From Desulfobulbus sp. (GTDB taxonomy: Bacteria; Desulfobacterota; Desulfobulbia; Desulfobulbales; Desulfobulbaceae), in the NCBI GenBank assembly GCA_009780825.1, contig WQZH01000004.1, forward strand, positions 78,255 to 142,254: a stretch of 64,000 nt of DNA. Direction: 5' to 3'. Under the pieces are notes generated by a model, which did no database searches, was not told the origin of the DNA, and worked only from the letters and a program-made list of their open reading frames with translations. Positions 53,950 to 62,172 of this stretch are shown here, one piece after another; position 1 is the stretch's first letter, and every line of letters starts with the position of its first letter. A program made the translations under genes and the position numbers.

Positions 53950-54008
53950 ATGGGGCATGTCGCACTGAGGGTGTTTTCCATACCCCCAGTGAGGGCATGA
54001 TGCCCCAT
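53950..54008 (+). promoter_or_regulatory. Nested inverted repeat upstream of the ssrA-linked integrase
   Basis: ATGGGGCAT (53950-53958) pairs with ATGCCCCAT (54000-54008), and inside it CACTGAGGGT (53963-53972) pairs with ACCCCCAGTG (53982-53991) except for one A-C mismatch, with a 9-nt loop. The structure ends 13 bp before the integrase ATG. It could be an operator, an integrase or excisionase binding site, or an mRNA hairpin controlling int. Confidence 0.55.
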
Positions 54009-54021
54009 AGCCGGAGCCGCC

Positions 54022-55218
54022 ATGCTGACCGATACCGCTATTAAGAACGCCAGGCCCAAAGAGAAGGACTACAAATTGGCTGATGAAAAGAGCCTGTTCC
54101 TGCTTGTCACCCGTGCAGGCAGGAAGCTTTGGCGGCTGAAATACCGCTTTGGGGAAAAAGAAAAACTCCTTGCCCTGGGCAAGTACCCTGAAATAAGCTT
54201 AGCTGAAGCCCGTGAACGGCGCGATGAAGCCCGCAAGCAGCTTGCGCACGACATTGATCCCAGCGAGGCGAGAAAGGAAAAGCGGGCAGCCTTGCTGGCA
54301 GCCACGGTCAACACCTTTCAGGCTGTCGCCACGGAATGGTTTGGACAATGGGCGGCGGATAAGGCGGAAGGCCATTCCCGGACCGTCAAAGGCCGCCTGG
54401 AAAACTTTGTCTTCCCGCTGATCGGCACAAGGCCTGTTGCCGAGATCAATGCTCCGGAGGTCCTGGAAGTGCTGAGGCGTGTGGAGAGCAAGGGCCTTGT
54501 TGAGTCCGCCCACCGAGTGAAGACTGTTATTTCTCAGGTTATGCGTTATGCTATCGCCACCGGGCGGCGCGTTGAACGTGACCCCTGCCCTGATCTGAAA
54601 GAGGCCCTCAAGGCCCGGCGGGTAACGCACATGGCGACACTAACCAAGCCTTCGGACGTAGGGGCGCTGCTACTGGCTATAGACGCCTACAAGGAGACTC
54701 TACACGCATCGGCCACCACCTGCGCAGCACTGAAGCTGTCACCCTTGCTTTTCGTTCGACCGGGGGAATTACAGGCGGCTCGTTGGGCCGATATTGATCT
54801 TGAGCGGGCGGAGTGGAAGTACACCGTCAGCAAGACCAAAACGGAGCATCTTGTCCCTCTTGCCCGGCAGGCGGTGGAGATTCTGGCCAGCCTGTCCGCC
54901 CTGACGGGTGACAGTGAATGGGTGTTTCCAAGCCTCCGCCATGGGCGGCATATCTCAAACGCCACCATCAACAAGGCACTGCAACCCATCGGATACGATA
55001 CCAAAACAGAGATCACCGGCCACGGTTTCCGGGCCATGGCGCGGACCATGCTTGCCGAGCAACTGCATTACCAACCCGAAGTGATTGAACATCAGCTTGC
55101 GCACCGTGTACCTGATACCCTTGGCACAGCCTATAACCGGACAAAGTACCTTGAGCAGAGGCGGGAGATGATGCAGGCATGGGCCAACTACCTGGACCAA
55201 CTCAGGATAAATTCGTAA
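54022..55218 (+). CDS. Tyrosine recombinase/integrase (P4 type)
   Basis: A 398-residue integrase. The N-terminal DUF4102 arm-binding domain starts LTDTAIKNARPKEKDYKLAD, the core-binding domain covers about 90-190, and the catalytic domain has Arg in FVRPGELQAARWADID, the HxxR of GHGFRAMAR, His in HQLAHRV and the Tyr nucleophile in TAYNRTKYLEQR. All catalytic residues look intact. P4-type integrases commonly target ssrA or tRNA 3' ends; this one begins 209 bp after ssrA. It marks the left end of a genomic island. Confidence 0.92.
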   Translation: MLTDTAIKNARPKEKDYKLADEKSLFLLVTRAGRKLWRLKYRFGEKEKLLALGKYPEISLAEARERRDEARKQLAHDIDPSEARKEKRAALLAATVNTFQAVATEWFGQWAADKAEGHSRTVKGRLENFVFPLIGTRPVAEINAPEVLEVLRRVESKGLVESAHRVKTVISQVMRYAIATGRRVERDPCPDLKEALKARRVTHMATLTKPSDVGALLLAIDAYKETLHASATTCAALKLSPLLFVRPGELQAARWADIDLERAEWKYTVSKTKTEHLVPLARQAVEILASLSALTGDSEWVFPSLRHGRHISNATINKALQPIGYDTKTEITGHGFRAMARTMLAEQLHYQPEVIEHQLAHRVPDTLGTAYNRTKYLEQRREMMQAWANYLDQLRINS

Positions 55219-55375
55219 TGTCCCACTACGTCTGTTAATCTTGTTGTTTCAACGATTTTACTAAAATCATTCTCCTAAGACATCTCATAAAATCCCTTGA
55301 CAACTGACTCAAATAGGGGTCTAGTTGGGGTGTTGACATATTATTTTGGGGGTCTATCAAAAAAGAGGTAAGGCT

Positions 55376-55879
55376 GTGGCAAGATTGATAAAACCACTTA
55401 CCGTCACACAGGTCAATAATGCAAAACCACGGACAAAGATGTACAAAATGTTCGACGGTGGAGGTCTCTTTTTACAGGTAAATCCTTCCGGTGGCAAGCA
55501 CTGGAAAATGAAATACCGGAAAGATGACGGGAAAGAGGGGTTGCTGACCTTCGGCAGCTACCCGGCGGTGACGCTGGAACAGGCCAGAAAGAAGCGCGAG
55601 GAAGCCAGGGCAAATAAAGCGGCTGGCTTTGACCCTGGTGAGGTGAAGCGCCGGGAGAAGACGGAAAGAGCGGAACGGGCAAAAAACACGTTTGAGGCCG
55701 TTGCTAGAGCCTGGATGGAGGTACACAGCACCAAGGTCAAACCGAAAACGCTACATACCTATTTGCCGATACTGGAAAGATTCATTTTTCCCATTATCGG
55801 CAAAGTGCCGATCCGAAATTTAAAAGCCCCGGATTTTTTGGATCTCATGCGGAAAATGGAAGCTCAGGGGCATTTGTAA
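55376..55879 (+). pseudogene. Truncated P4-type integrase (catalytic domain missing)
   Basis: About 167 residues with the same N-terminal arm (LIKPLTVTQVNNAKPRTKMY, GLFLQVNPSGGKHWKMKYR) and the start of the core-binding domain (TFEAVARAWMEVHSTKVKPK), then a stop after EAQGHL. The catalytic Arg/His/Tyr region is absent. GTG at 55376 with GAGG upstream is a plausible start; ATG-like positions to 55346 exist. It lies in tandem with the complete integrase, as if a second element had entered the same site and then lost its 3' part. Confidence 0.75.
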
Positions 55880-55895
55880 TGCGGCTTTTGACCAT

Positions 55896-56414
55896 TTGAG
55901 CCGCATCTGGAAGTACAAAGAGGATGAGGGGAAGGCGGTCGACGCCGCGTGCGCTCACTTGAAACGGGGCTGTTTCGACATCTTTAAACTCATTTTTATT
56001 GAGACACGCAGACAGTATGACGAACTGATAGAAACAGGATCCTCAACTCTTTCAATCATTGACAATGGGAAGTTCATTCACGATATGCTCTCAAGCTGGG
56101 TGAAAATCAATGAGCTTGGACGTGCGGCCAGGATGTCGGAAGGAGATTCCCGCGATGAGGAGCATTGGCACATAGCTTTCGACAAATGGGAAGTTGTTAT
56201 GGCTGAGTGTGCCGACTTTACCAAGAAGTTTTATCTCAATGAAAGTGTCGGTTGGGCAAAAGCTCAAGCAGCCGAACGCGAACGTGAAATAACAGCCGAA
56301 CGCAAGCGCAAAGAATGGCGCAGAGGTTTGGTAACCGGTGTGGTCAGCAGCCTCATAGCCGCCGTCATAATGGCCATAGTATCTTGGAGTTATTATAAAC
56401 TGACAGGACGATGA
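55896..56414 (+). CDS. Hypothetical protein with C-terminal transmembrane anchor
   Basis: About 172 residues. The start is TTG at 55896, with no good ribosome site; the frame is open further upstream into the truncated integrase, so the true 5' end may be lost. The body is helical and acidic (DEGKAVDAACAHLKRG, SIIDNGKFIHDMLSSWVKIN), then a charged coiled stretch rich in Glu/Arg (AAEREREITAERKRKEWRRG) and one C-terminal helix (VVSSLIAAVIMAIVSW). No family is recognised. Confidence 0.5.
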   Translation: MSRIWKYKEDEGKAVDAACAHLKRGCFDIFKLIFIETRRQYDELIETGSSTLSIIDNGKFIHDMLSSWVKINELGRAARMSEGDSRDEEHWHIAFDKWEVVMAECADFTKKFYLNESVGWAKAQAAEREREITAERKRKEWRRGLVTGVVSSLIAAVIMAIVSWSYYKLTGR

Positions 56415-56588
56415 GACGGTTAGTTCTTTGCCTTTCTATTGTCAACAACGATAAACCTATCTGCCACCTTTCTACCTCCCCCACAGCTCAGCCATTTTCT
56501 TCTTGATAGCGTTTTGCTCTTTCCGGAGCAAGTTCAAGCTGTTGCTCTGACATAACCTTGCCGGAAATGATATTGGAAGTGTTCCAGC

Positions 56589-56857
56589 CTAGGTGTACAC
56601 CTCGCGCCGATGACCTATCAGCACAACAAGGATGGTTATTTTCCTGTCCTGGATTTCGCAGAGCACACGATAATCCCCACGCGGTACCGCCACAGTCCGG
56701 AAAACGTGTTGCCTTTAAGCGGTGCTCCAATGCTGCGGGGGTCTTCCAGCCTGGACGCCCGCTCGCGCATGAACCGGGCAACCCGCGTTGCCGTGCTGCG
56801 TTCAAGACGCGAGAGGGATTTGGCTGCTTCAGGAGTGAATTCAATCCGCCAGGCCAA
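56589..56857 (-). pseudogene. RelE/ParE-type toxin with frameshift
   Basis: The first 62 codons from TTG 56857 encode a RelE-like start (WRIEFTPEAAKSLSRLERST, then [20 protein letters not shown]). The expected continuation, [20 protein letters not shown] and GHRREVYT, is present one frame away and ends at TAG 56589. The shift falls at a run of four C (plus strand, near 56675-56678), where one missing base would restore the gene. The uncorrected frame ends at 56636. It may be an inactive toxin or an indel error. It overlaps its antitoxin by 17 bp. Confidence 0.75.
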
Positions 56858-57065
56858 GGCGGCGCTCCACTTCCTCTAAAGGAACAGCTTTTTCTCCACT
56901 GACACGGAATTTTTCCAGCGCCGCTTCAGCCAGATAGGCGTCTTCTATGTCATCAAGACCGCGTTCCAAGGCTTCGCGGACATAAAAACTTTTTGGGCGC
57001 TTGGTCGTGTCGGCCAATACGGTGAGCCGTCTTTCCATTTCTTCGGGCAATCGGATGGTGAACAT
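56841..57065 (-). CDS. Ribbon-helix-helix antitoxin (RelB/CopG-like)
   Basis: A 74-residue protein with an N-terminal ribbon-helix-helix (FTIRLPEEMERRLTVLADTT, then KRPKSFYVREALERGLDDIE) and an acidic C-terminal toxin-neutralising helix. It likely represses its own promoter together with the RelE-type toxin. The ATG at 57065 has AAGGAG upstream. A 14-bp palindrome upstream is the probable operator. With the toxin frameshifted, the antitoxin may now be a solitary repressor. Confidence 0.8.
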   Translation of the reverse strand: MFTIRLPEEMERRLTVLADTTKRPKSFYVREALERGLDDIEDAYLAEAALEKFRVSGEKAVPLEEVERRLGLAD

Positions 57066-57093
57066 GCGTTTCTCCTTTGATCAGTATTTCATA

Positions 57094-57107
57094 TAATACA
57101 TGTATTA
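57094..57107 (-). promoter_or_regulatory. Palindromic operator for the RelB/RelE locus
   Basis: TAATACATGTATTA is a perfect 14-bp palindrome about 30 bp upstream of the antitoxin ATG, overlapping a TATTAT -10-like hexamer. Autorepression by the ribbon-helix-helix antitoxin is the expected use. Confidence 0.5.
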
Positions 57108-57177
57108 CATAAAAATGGAAAAGCAAGCTCACTGCGCGGAGCAATAAAAAACGGGGCGGCGCCGGTGTTTTGCACTG

Positions 57178-57441
57178 TTACCGCTCATCGTAATGGGTGC
57201 GGCATTGGGCGATTTCAATCCGATTGTCCACAATCCGGTACACCAGCCGGTTCACGTCGTCAATCCTTCGGCTCCAATATCCATGCTTGTCATGTTTGAG
57301 CGGCTCCGGCTTGCCGATGCCCTTATGCCCGTTGCGATCAATATCGAGCAGGAGCTGGTTGACGCGGCGGAGCGTCTTTTTATCCTGAGCCTGCCAGTAC
57401 AGATAATCTTCCCAGGCCCCGTCCGACCAGATTTTAACCAT
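57178..57441 (-). CDS. yoeB: YoeB-type toxin (Txe/YoeB family mRNA interferase)
   Basis: An 87-residue toxin. KIWSDGAWEDYLYWQAQDKK is the family N-terminus, KPEPLKHDKHGYWSRRIDDV carries the basic ribosome-contact surface with Glu, and the C-terminal HYDER contains the catalytic His/Tyr pair. YoeB cleaves mRNA at the ribosomal A site. It overlaps its antitoxin upstream by 8 bp. All expected residues are present, so it looks functional. Confidence 0.88.
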   Translation of the reverse strand: MVKIWSDGAWEDYLYWQAQDKKTLRRVNQLLLDIDRNGHKGIGKPEPLKHDKHGYWSRRIDDVNRLVYRIVDNRIEIAQCRTHYDER

Positions 57442-57703
57442 TGTCGGTCTCGATCAGATCGTGGGCCGTGCCTTTTCCGGCTTCAAGCTGATCCATGGCC
57501 GCTTTGAGCCTGGCCTGATTCTCTATGCTGTAAAATGGATCGTCGCTGCCGGTAATTGCAAAAGGAATCCGCTGTTCGCGCAACACAGCCCGCGCGAACA
57601 TATTGACGGCCACGGTGGCATTCATGCCGGCGTCAGCGCAAAAGGCGTCAAAACGCTTTTTTATGTCCGCATCCATGCGTATGCTCAAGGTTGTTTGTGA
57701 CAT
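57434..57703 (-). CDS. RelB/DinJ-family antitoxin
   Basis: An 89-residue antitoxin: LSIRMDADIKKRFDAFCADA is the ribbon-helix-helix, NATVAVNMFARAVLREQRIP follows, and the acidic tail wraps the toxin. It is paired with the YoeB-type toxin, an unusual but known mix since YoeB normally partners YefM. The ATG at 57703 has GAGAGG upstream, and an inverted repeat overlaps the ribosome site. Confidence 0.85.
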   Translation of the reverse strand: MSQTTLSIRMDADIKKRFDAFCADAGMNATVAVNMFARAVLREQRIPFAITGSDDPFYSIENQARLKAAMDQLEAGKGTAHDLIETDNG

Positions 57704-57734
57704 TGTATGCCTCTCGTCATATTTTATGCATACA
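57704..57734 (-). promoter_or_regulatory. Inverted repeat in the leader of the RelB/YoeB locus
   Basis: TGTATGC (57728-57734, minus strand) and GCATACA (57704-57710) are separated by 17 nt and flank the ribosome site. This is a likely operator for the antitoxin-toxin complex. Confidence 0.45.
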
Positions 57735-57949
57735 GCGTAGCGTGAAATGTTTTTTTTGTCAATGATGTCCCGCTCCGCCGGGAACCGGATTGAGCGTGCA
57801 ATATCTCAGGTTATCTTTGCGTATTCCGCGCAGTCCTCCAATGGCCCGGCAAAGGCGAGAGAGGTGGAGAGGAGAAGGAAAACGGCGGGGACAAGAGAGA
57901 AAAATCTCACATCGGTCTTTCCTTTGATATAAAATGACAGGCAGTGAAA

Positions 57950-58828
57950 TTAGGCGGCTAGATCACTGACGACGGTGGGAAGATTCAAGGGCGTAAGCTG
58001 GGGAGGCGGTATTAGGCGAGGATCGAGGATTAGCAACTCGCAACCGACGCGCTTCACCTGAGCAGAGTAGTTCAACTGACAACTGTAAAGTGGGCAGCGC
58101 GCGTACAGTGCGCGAATTTCCGGCGTATCGTCATACGTTACCATCCAGCGTCGATCAATCGAATGAACGGCCCTTGCCAATACGGCATGATCGGCTTTTT
58201 GGTATGCGTTGGTATACAGTTCCTGCCCTTTGTTGAAGTAAGGAGGATCCAGATTGACCAGAGTGTTCCGTCCTGTTTTCGGCAGAATTGTGTTAATGAA
58301 TTCGACCGCATCGAGCCTCGACAAACAAATGCGTCTTCGGTTGACAGCGATACGCTTTATTTTACGAATCAAATCCTCTCTATTGAAGCGGCAATTGAGT
58401 TTGCAGTTGCCGTCCTGTTTCAAACCACCGATGACACCTGCTTTCAAAATACCAGAGCGGTTGGTTCGATTCAGGAACAGCGCCGCAAATCCTCGTGTCA
58501 GCAGACTGTGCCCAGAGGTCTGATAGATTTCCCGCTGGCGATGCCACTCATCCATGTCCACCTTGATGGTCTTGATCAAGGCGCATAACTCCTTGCTTTG
58601 GTTTATGACAGAATGCCAGAAAGCGTAGACGGACTCGTCGAAATCGTTAAGATGAATCCGGTCGACGTACCCATTCAGCAACAGCGTCATGGCAATACCG
58701 GCGCCACCAGCAAATGGCTCCGCATACTCTCCATAGAACAGGGCATTGCTGCGCAAGATTTCAACCATCAAGGGGGCAAGCTGGGACTTGCCTCCGGGGT
58801 AACGGAGAGGGGTGTCGGTCGTAGGCAT
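57950..58828 (-). CDS. D12-class DNA adenine N6-methyltransferase
   Basis: A 292-residue Dam-like enzyme. LRYPGGKSQLAPLMVEIL binds SAM at the start, EPFAGGAGIAMTLLLNGY is motif I, LFLNRTNRSG is a family landmark, and the catalytic NLDPPYF (motif IV) lies near residue 194. It methylates adenine in a short DNA site, not identifiable here. No cognate restriction endonuclease was found nearby; a ParB-like gene with an HEPN-like C-terminus lies immediately upstream, so it may be an orphan phage-type methylase or part of a defence pair. Confidence 0.9.
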   Translation of the reverse strand: MPTTDTPLRYPGGKSQLAPLMVEILRSNALFYGEYAEPFAGGAGIAMTLLLNGYVDRIHLNDFDESVYAFWHSVINQSKELCALIKTIKVDMDEWHRQREIYQTSGHSLLTRGFAALFLNRTNRSGILKAGVIGGLKQDGNCKLNCRFNREDLIRKIKRIAVNRRRICLSRLDAVEFINTILPKTGRNTLVNLDPPYFNKGQELYTNAYQKADHAVLARAVHSIDRRWMVTYDDTPEIRALYARCPLYSCQLNYSAQVKRVGCELLILDPRLIPPPQLTPLNLPTVVSDLAA

Positions 58829-58868
58829 GGCAAAATTCTACTTGATGGCGGTGTGTTTGGCCAGCCCT

Positions 58869-60190
58869 TTATTCGATCTCCTTCAAAACATGCCTGATCA
58901 CCTCTTCAAGAGAATCCCACATCTTGTTTGCATTCTCTTTGGTCGGCACCGCTCCCCCATGGACAAAGTTGCCGATGCTGTCTGGTGAGTAGCGACTATC
59001 TTTGTCGCTTGCCACGATGCGCAGGAACTTGAGTTGCCTATCGTTCCAGCCATCATTCTTCAAGGTATCCGCCATCAAAGAAAGCTTGACGTGCAACTCT
59101 TTTGGATTATTCCCGCTGCCTTGCTTTCTGAGAAAGAGAACAGTCATTTTTTCAATGACTGCGCGAAGCAGATAAGTGGCCGCAAAACTGAAATCGTCTG
59201 CATCCAACTTTCGGAGCTCATCGTATAAGCGCTTCAGGATATTGTCGGTAATTCGAGCATGAAACTCCCTGGGAACAACATGTTTCGGTCATCCGGACTC
59301 TTATTGTTGCGTTTTAGAGGCGCTCTCTTCTCCGGCGGGGGAGAATCTGATTTGGGCGGAGCATCCAGATCGTTCGGTTCTCCCCCACGTGTTTCCGGCG
59401 TCACACCTTCTGAACGCAGCTTTTCCGCATAACTCTTGCGGTCATCAGAATTTGTTCGTGAATTAACGCCAGAATTTGGTGTGAGCGCATCGGTCAGGAA
59501 ACGGATAATGGTGCTGTCGAATTCTTCTTGGGGTACGGTGATTGTAAGCGTCCTATTATCTTGTAGCCCCAAAGCGTCTCGAAACACAGGGTTACTCAGA
59601 AAACGAGTGATGGTCGTAACGCTTACCTTATTGAGTTCCTCTTCCGGGAGCAGGTTGTGACGCCGGGCGTAGTCGATAAGCCGAGTCGCCTGGATATTAG
59701 GGTTCCTCGGGCTCCCCCCATCGGCATTGAATCGAGCTTTTTGTTGAGGATTCCAGCGGCGAGTACCAATACCGTCTTGTTCTCCTTCATGTCTCAGCGC
59801 AATCCAAGGACGTGCCGTTTTTAGGGAAGAGAAGATCACTACTTCAATCGTGCTGATGTCGCCAAGTTTAGCCGCCAGCTCACGAAAGTATTTTTTGTTG
59901 TTTTCCGAGTCTGCTTTGTCGGGATCGGCAAGCAATTTGAGCGCACATAGGCGACGATTACCTTCTAAGCTGACATAAGCACCTGGGGTCGAAGGATGCG
60001 AAATTACACCAATGCGTTCGAGTGGGCTGGTGCTACCGATGGAAGCAATATGACGTGCCAGTTGTTTGACGGATTCTTCCTGCAGAAGATGCGTAATGAT
60101 CTCTGGCTCTGAGTCGATAGGGTCATGGCGGGGATTATTATTGTCGAGGTAGATCCTGTCGATTTCGACGATGTCTACTTTATATGTCAT
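58869..60190 (-). pseudogene. ParB/Srx-domain protein split by a frameshift
   Basis: The 318-codon frame from ATG 60190 (GGAGGAG upstream) encodes a ParB-like nuclease fold: YLDNNNPRHDPIDSEPEIIT, VSLEGNRRLCALKLL with the conserved Glu-Gly-Asn-Arg, then helical DNA-binding-like regions and a Pro-rich linker. It stops at 59234. A second frame carries the expected continuation (VPREFHARITDNILKRLYDE, LRKLDADDFSFAATYLLRAV) down to 58869. The switch lies near 59270-59283; dropping one base would fuse them into about 440 residues. It could be decay, an error, or programmed frameshifting. It sits next to the adenine methylase. Confidence 0.75.
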
Positions 60191-60378
60191 TCACTCCTCC
60201 ACTCTCCCGCGATGTTCAGTCCTTACCCTTGGATAATAGCCGACCGTGGCCCGCAAACGCGTCGGCGGGGCGTAGATGTCGCTGATTTTTCCAGCTTCGT
60301 TTTCCGTTGCTCCTGACGATTGGCGATTTTTGTACTATCGTAAAAAATTATCTTTTTATTCACACTTAAGCATTCTGT

Positions 60379-60837
60379 TTATTCAATGTCTGTGTGCGGT
60401 GAAGGGGCAGCACTGCTGCCAATGCGGGCATCCCTTGCCCGTGATGGAAAAACATCGTGTTGCTCGATGGCCTGTTGTTCACGGAGCATCCGGTTTTCGT
60501 TCTGTAATTTCCGATTTTCCCGCAGTACGTCCGTCAATTCGTTTCTCAAATCCCGAATTTCCCCTTGGGTCAGGGTCTGCATATCCTTCCTGAACATCGG
60601 GCCTTCACCCAAAAGCAGCCAATGTAAATTTACGTCCAACTCCGTGGCCCAGAAAAAGAGTGTGGCAAAGGAAGGAAGCCTGCCTTGTGTTTTGTATTGA
60701 GATTTGCTTGCTCTCTTTAGCCCTGAATACGCATCCAAGTCGATGTCTGTTTTTTGAAAAAATTTTATTAATAATTCCAATCTATTAGATATTTTAACTG
60801 CGCTTGACTCATCTATTTTGCATCTACTTGTTGACAT
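60379..60837 (-). CDS. Phage repressor-like HTH protein with coiled coil
   Basis: A 152-residue protein. The N-terminal half (about residues 14-80) resembles CI-type HTH domains: LLIKFFQKTDIDLDAYSGLK, SFATLFFWATELDVNLHWLL, ending LGEGPMF. A Glu/Arg/Leu-rich coiled coil follows (LRNELTDVLRENRKLQNENR). The C-terminal self-cleavage domain of lambda CI is absent. ATG 60837 has GGAGG upstream. It is divergent from the 108-residue hypothetical gene, as in an immunity region. Confidence 0.7.
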   Translation of the reverse strand: MSTSRCKIDESSAVKISNRLELLIKFFQKTDIDLDAYSGLKRASKSQYKTQGRLPSFATLFFWATELDVNLHWLLLGEGPMFRKDMQTLTQGEIRDLRNELTDVLRENRKLQNENRMLREQQAIEQHDVFPSRARDARIGSSAAPSPHTDIE

Positions 60838-60906
60838 TCAGCCTCCGTTTTGTTTATAGGTTTATTCGTCAAGTCCCATTGACTTCAAACCTAAGTGGAG
60901 TCGGTT

Positions 60907-61233
60907 ATGCCTGCATCTGACTGTCCCCTCGTTGTCACCACTGTGCTTAATTTGAAGGTTCCTAGCCGTCCTGCTTCGATTCTCACCCCGGACGAGGAGG
61001 TGGAAATGCTCACGGCGCTTGGTTTCATAGACCTCGGTTCCCATCCCTCCGCCACGATCTTTCAGTTGAGCGACTATCTCGAAACGCCTTTATGCGCCAT
61101 CCGTATCGTTGCGGAGATCTATCGCACGCCCAGTTGGAGGAAATACCATCTTATGTTGTACACCAACGTCTACCATGCCCATGGGAATGAGCTGCTGGTC
61201 AAGAGGAGGGTGGAAAAAAGGTGTCGAGCATAG
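60907..61233 (+). CDS. Hypothetical protein in the phage-like module
   Basis: A 108-residue protein (PASDCPLVVTTVLNLKVPSR at the start; later FQLSDYLETPLCAIRIVAEI) with no recognised family. The ATG at 60907 has GGAG upstream; a GTG four codons earlier is possible. It is transcribed divergently from the repressor-like gene with a 69-bp gap, so it may be an early phage or element gene. Confidence 0.5.
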   Translation: MPASDCPLVVTTVLNLKVPSRPASILTPDEEVEMLTALGFIDLGSHPSATIFQLSDYLETPLCAIRIVAEIYRTPSWRKYHLMLYTNVYHAHGNELLVKRRVEKRCRA

Positions 61234-61257
61234 CGGAAGCCGTGCAATTTTTTGGGT

Positions 61258-61434
61258 TCAGGCCAAAAACCGCCTCCAGTCAACCTCCAGAATCCTGTTG
61301 ATATGCCGTATCGCCTTGCTCGCTGGATTGGTGATCATGATTTTTTTCCGCGCGTCTTTCAGCATGGCGTGGATGTCATGCTCTTGCGGATCGCCCTGAT
61401 CGCTTCGCCATATCGCTTCGGCCATAATAGACAT
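61258..61434 (-). CDS. Small hypothetical protein
   Basis: About 58 residues (SIMAEAIWRSDQGDPQEHDI, then LKDARKKIMITNPASKAIRH) with a basic, helical C-terminus ending DWRRFLA. It overlaps the 3' end of the gene upstream by 59 bp in another frame. No family is recognised; the start is uncertain among neighbouring ATGs. Confidence 0.4.
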   Translation of the reverse strand: MSIMAEAIWRSDQGDPQEHDIHAMLKDARKKIMITNPASKAIRHINRILEVDWRRFLA

Positions 61435-61648
61435 TATGCCGTTCGGCCGAGGCATGCTCAGGGCAATCTTTGGCAAGGTATTCGTCCAGTTCGTGCCGCA
61501 TGTTGCTCAATGTAGACGTCAAGTTCCAGAACGGGCTGTGATGGTCATCACGTTGAGAGGCACCGGCACTGGCTTCCAGCCGCTTCAACGTGCAGCCCAG
61601 TTGCCGGTGTTCTTCCCAGGACATGCCGGTGGGATTGCGTTTGGGCAT
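61376..61648 (-). CDS. Small hypothetical protein
   Basis: A 90-residue protein (PKRNPTGMSWEEHRQLGCTL, then FWNLTSTLSNMRHELDEYLA) of helical, charged character. AGG lies just before the ATG. It is next to a small HTH gene in the opposite direction, a typical position for phage accessory genes. No family is recognised. Confidence 0.45.
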   Translation of the reverse strand: MPKRNPTGMSWEEHRQLGCTLKRLEASAGASQRDDHHSPFWNLTSTLSNMRHELDEYLAKDCPEHASAERHNVYYGRSDMAKRSGRSARA

Positions 61649-61694
61649 GGGGTGCCTATAGAATCTGTTTCTTCTTGAACAAATAGAGATAAGT

Positions 61695-62004
61695 ATGGAA
61701 ACAATGGAAGATCATAACCAAACCGCGAACCAATCACAAGGAAATATCCGCCTGGCTGACTTACAGCGCTGGATGTACCTGAACAACGTTACGCACGTCG
61801 ATTTCGGGCGTCTGCGGGGTGACTGCCGACACAATAAATAAAAGTCTGCAGGGCGCGCGCATGCCCGTGCGCCATTACCAGGCCATCGTCGAGGCATACC
61901 CAGGTTTACCGGTGGAGTTGCTGCCCGTGCCGATGGATGTGCCGAGCGGCCCCAGGCCGAAGGGCCTGCCCGGCCTTCTGGACAATCAATCCTCAACAAC
62001 CTGA
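61695..62004 (+). pseudogene. Cro/repressor-like HTH gene with frameshift
   Basis: ATG 61695 opens a 48-codon frame (IRLADLQRWMYLNNVTHVDF then GRLRG) that stops at 61839. In the next frame VTADTINKSLQGARMPVRHY continues to 62004. Together they form one helix-turn-helix protein of about 100 residues; the shift falls at the GGGG run near 61815-61818. The second part alone could start at GTG 61819, giving 61 residues. It is arranged head-to-tail with the next small genes. Confidence 0.6.
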
Positions 62005-62172
62005 TGGTGGCGGCCATGCACTACGAGATCGGCGACGATGTGCGCTACGTCCAAGGGTTACAGGGGGTACTTTCTGGCCGTGGTTGTTGGATATGACGGC
62101 GACTGGCTGGTGATCGAGTTTTATTCCGGATTGCGGATTACCGTCCGGCCGGAGGATCTCGAACCGGCATGA
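62004..62172 (+). pseudogene. Small phage-like protein with frameshift
   Basis: From ATG 62004 or 62016 the frame reads MHYEIGDDVRYV; the continuation KGYRGYFLAVVVGYDGDWLV, IEFYSGLRITVRPEDLEPA lies in another frame and ends at 62172, so one base seems missing near 62052. The downstream frame alone can start at ATG 62038, giving 44 residues. A small beta-rich SH3-like fold is suggested. Its stop overlaps the next ATG by 4 bp. Confidence 0.5.

Noticed and set aside
57735..57949. A 61-codon plus-strand ORF after the toxin-antitoxin locus
   Set aside because: No ribosome site and a sequence typical of a shadow frame; nothing supports a gene in this spacer.
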